DNA from: Romanomermis culicivorax
Taxonomy: Eukaryota; Nematoda; Enoplea; Mermithida; Mermithidae
Direction: 5' to 3'
DNA: 64,000 bases
Assembly: GCA_963922205.1 (NCBI GenBank)
Contig: CAWUHX010000013.1
Span: 806,001-870,000 of the forward strand
The notes under the pieces are model-generated. The model was not told the origin of the DNA. It saw nothing but the letters and a program-made list of their open reading frames with translations, and did not search any database. A program made the translations under genes and the position numbers. Shown here piece by piece: positions 61,378-64,000 of the stretch. How positions within the stretch are numbered: the stretch's first letter is position 1; every line of letters starts with the position of its first letter.

Positions 61378-64000
61378 CTAGCATCTAAGCTGATTGACAT
61401 GCACAGTATCTTCTTGATCTGTCTCAAGCCGAAGGGTGACATTGGGATATGCCACATTCATTACAAAGTATGGCCCATCGTAAATGGGCAGCAATTTAGG
61501 CATAAGGTCATGTTTGCCAGTGGTGCACAGTTTGAGCACTTGATCCCCAACTTTGTATGAAACATCTCCTGCCATACGATCATAAGACCGAGCATAAGCC
61601 GCCTGTGATCTCTCAATCTGACTCTGGATCAAGGTCAAGGCATTTGTAAAATGCCCTTTGACCTCCATATCATATGTGGAAATATCAATGATATGGGCCA
61701 GAAGTTTGAATGAGAGCGCGGCATCAACAGGTAGCATGGGCGTACGACCATACATGAGTTCAAAGGGGGAATATCCTGTGGACTCATTCATGCTAATGTT
61801 GACAGCGAACACAGAATAGGGCAGGTGTTCATCCCAATCAGTATGACCTTGGTGGACATACATACGTAGCCATGTAGCTAGCGTCTGATTAGCTCTTTCC
61901 ACTTCTCCGTTAGTCATGGGATGATAAGCAGTGGAGTGGATTTTCTTAGTCGAACAGATGGCAGTGATTTCTGTCATCAGTTTTGATGTGAAATCAGTAC
62001 CACAGTCAGACTAAAGAATCTGCAGTGCCCCGTGTCTGCAGACAAATTGTGTAACAAAAAGGTGTGCTATGGTTTGCGCAGTAATATCCGGAGTAGCGAA
62101 AGCTTCAACCCATTTGGTAAAGTAATCAATAAAGACTACAATAAAACCATTGCCAGCCTCACTAGTGGTCATGGGTCCCATACAGTCGACACCTACTCGA
62201 TGAAACGGCCCCATAATGGTAATCAGTTTCAGAGCTGCTCGGGTCTTTTGTCTAGCGGGTTTATTCTGTTGGCAAAGATCACACCGCTGACAAAAGGACT
62301 TGACCTCCACACTGAGGGAAGGCCAGTGGTACCTGCAGGATATAAGCCTCCCGGTACGTTTAGCACCAAGGTGTCCAGCTAGAATGTCATTATGGTGAGC
62401 CTCAATGATAGTAGTAACCATGGATCGGGGAATGACAATCTTGTTGGACTCGCCTGTCCACTTTTGAAGGATGTTATCCAACAAGTGGTAGCCATTAACA
62501 TCATTCTGATCACCGTGGGGTTTCAGTGACCTAAGAAAGGAGGCTAGATCCAGATCCTCAAATTGAGCTGCAAGAAGGTCACGGTGCTGCGCATCCTGTG
62601 ATATCTCAGCATAAGAATCTGATCTCGCCTGGCGCTGCACACCATGGGTGATTACTTCAGATGATATTGCCAGGCCCTGAGCATCATCAGAGATCATCAT
62701 AACTTCTCCCTCGGGTCTGTAAAGGGGAGTATCATCAATACTCACCCCAGCAAGGGAATTATGATCAGGCAGGCGTGATAATGCATCGGCATTACCATTA
62801 GACCAACCTTTTTGGGGCCAAATTGTCAGTTTGAATTCAGCGAGCTCGAGGCCCCACTGAGCTATCCGGGCTTAAGGGTTTGGCTTCTCCAACACAGCCT
62901 TAACAGGAGTATGATCAGTCTGAATGACCACCTCATGTTGAAAAGGTATGGCTGAAAGTGCTTGAGGAATTGGATGACAGCGAGAGTCTCTAACTCCGTA
63001 ATAGTATAATTCTTCTCAGCTGCTGTTAACCCTCTACTGGCCTATGCGACAAGATGGTCATATCCATCATCGTCTTACTGGCTCAGAACCGCTCCAATTC
63101 CCAAAATACTTGCATCTGTTTGAAGGATGAAGGATTTCCTAAAGTCCGGATGGCGCAGAATAGGAGCATTCATCAGCAATCTTCTGAGTTTGTCAAACGC
63201 CGCTTGCTGAGGTTTTGACCACAGGAAGGTAACTTCCTTACCTAAGAGCTTGGTCAGCGGCTTGCTGAGCCAGGCACAACCAGGGATGAAACGCCTATAA
63301 TAAGACACAAGGCCAAGAAAAGACTTGATGTCTTTGGCGTTCTGTGGAATGGGTAGATCCTGGATGGCAGCCAATTTGACTTTATCCCGTTCTAGGCCGT
63401 CCTGTAATAGTCCAGATATTCCACCTCAGAGTGTGAAAACTTGCACTTGCTCAGTCTAAGCTTCATTCCACCCTGACGGAGACGCGAGAACACATCAGTC
63501 AGTCGCTCAACCATCTGGGTGTGAGAGTTCCCAAACACCAAGATGTCATCGAGGTAGGTCAATGCTGTGCGCCACTGCAATCCTGTGAGAAGCAGGTCCA
63601 TGAGACATGGAATGTCCCAAGGGCGTTGCAGAGACCAAAACGCAGATAGTTGAACTCGTAAAGTCCAATAGGTGTATTAAATGCCATTTTCTCTTTGTCT
63701 GCCTTGGCAATAGGTATAGACCAGTAGGCGTTTGCCTGATCAAGGGTAGTAAAGTATTTCATACCCTTGAGTATGTCGAGGATATCATCAATCCATGGGA
63801 GAGGATAGACATCCTTTTTTGTGACCTTGTTAAGACCACGAAAGTCAACACACATCCAGTGTGACCCATTTTTCTTGTGCACCAGGATGGTATTCGTAGC
63901 CCACAGTGATGTGCTAGGCCTAATAATACCTTTTTCCTGGAGGGCTTTGACTTCTTGTATTATGAGGTCCTTTTCCTTGGGCACCATGCGATAAGGGAAA
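61378..64000 (-). pseudogene. Ty3/gypsy pol (RT, RNase H, integrase), decayed and cut by window edge
   Basis: In order on the minus strand: reverse transcriptase at 63987-63392 (GIIRPSTSLWATNTILVHKK, YFTTLDQANAYW, active-site TYLDDILVF), with a frameshift near 63600. RNase H is at 63374 to about 62900 (FLGLVSYYRRFIPG, FILQTDASILGIGAVLSQ, then a TAA and a later frameshift). Integrase is at 62745-61378 (RYHWPSLSVEVKSFCQRCDL zinc-finger part, GVDCMGPM with Asp 1, SDCGTDF with Asp 2, GEVERANQTL with Glu), with a TAG at about 62009. The enzymes would copy element RNA to DNA and integrate it. All catalytic residues seen are kept, but several stops and shifts make the copy inactive. Protease and gag lie outside the window. 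Confidence 0.88.

Noticed and set aside
61378-62745. Stop-codon readthrough in the integrase frame
   Set aside because: Neighbouring RT and RNase H segments also have frameshifts and other stop types, so simple decay explains it.

Overview
The window is an AT-rich stretch of nuclear DNA from an invertebrate animal. Five host genes with GT-AG introns are embedded in a dense mosaic of nested transposable elements. The genes are metazoan in type: mitochondrial pyruvate carboxylase, lysosomal DNase II, the WAVE-complex subunit BRK1, complex I subunit NDUFA6 and a COA1-like assembly factor. Interstitial CCTAAG/TTAGGC runs recur inside several repeats. They match the nematode telomere unit, so a nematode is a reasonable but weakly supported guess.

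Layout. 1-1.0 kb: decayed DEDDy 3'-5' exonuclease reading frame on the minus strand. 2.3-6.0 kb: Ty3/gypsy element on the minus strand with gag and integrase but no protease, RT or RNase H between them. 7.7-28.7 kb: pyruvate carboxylase, minus strand, 20 coding exons whose reading phases all join without a break (1187 codons). Its introns hold several short TIR elements with intact target-site duplications (TSDs). 28.7-29.7 kb: shared upstream region with the divergent gene. 29.7-38.3 kb: DNase II, plus strand, six exons, 357 codons, both HxK catalytic motifs. Its fourth intron (6.2 kb) holds a LINE fragment, a 145-bp tandem repeat and several MITEs. 38.6-38.8 kb: BRK1, with an hAT-like element inserted just after its stop codon. 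38.8-50.9 kb: repeats only, including three hAT-like copies (one at 36.8 kb in DNase II) with perfect 8-bp TSDs. 50.96-55.75 kb: a 4.8-kb imperfect palindrome whose right arm carries three further insertions. Two of these are inverted copies of an unidentified ~950-bp cassette with coding-like content and 18-bp repeat arrays at both ends. 55.8-58.5 kb: NDUFA6 and a COA1-like gene in tandem. 59.1-59.5 kb: a 380-bp MITE. 59.7-64.0 kb: a candidate LTR followed by a decayed Ty3/gypsy pol on the minus strand, cut by the window edge.

Three of the five genes (PC, NDUFA6, COA1-like) act in mitochondria, but nothing in the sequence shows that they are co-regulated. The richest unexplained material is the palindrome with its paired cassette, a telomere-like module shared by elements with different ends, and a GC-rich hairpin motif scattered through otherwise different repeats.
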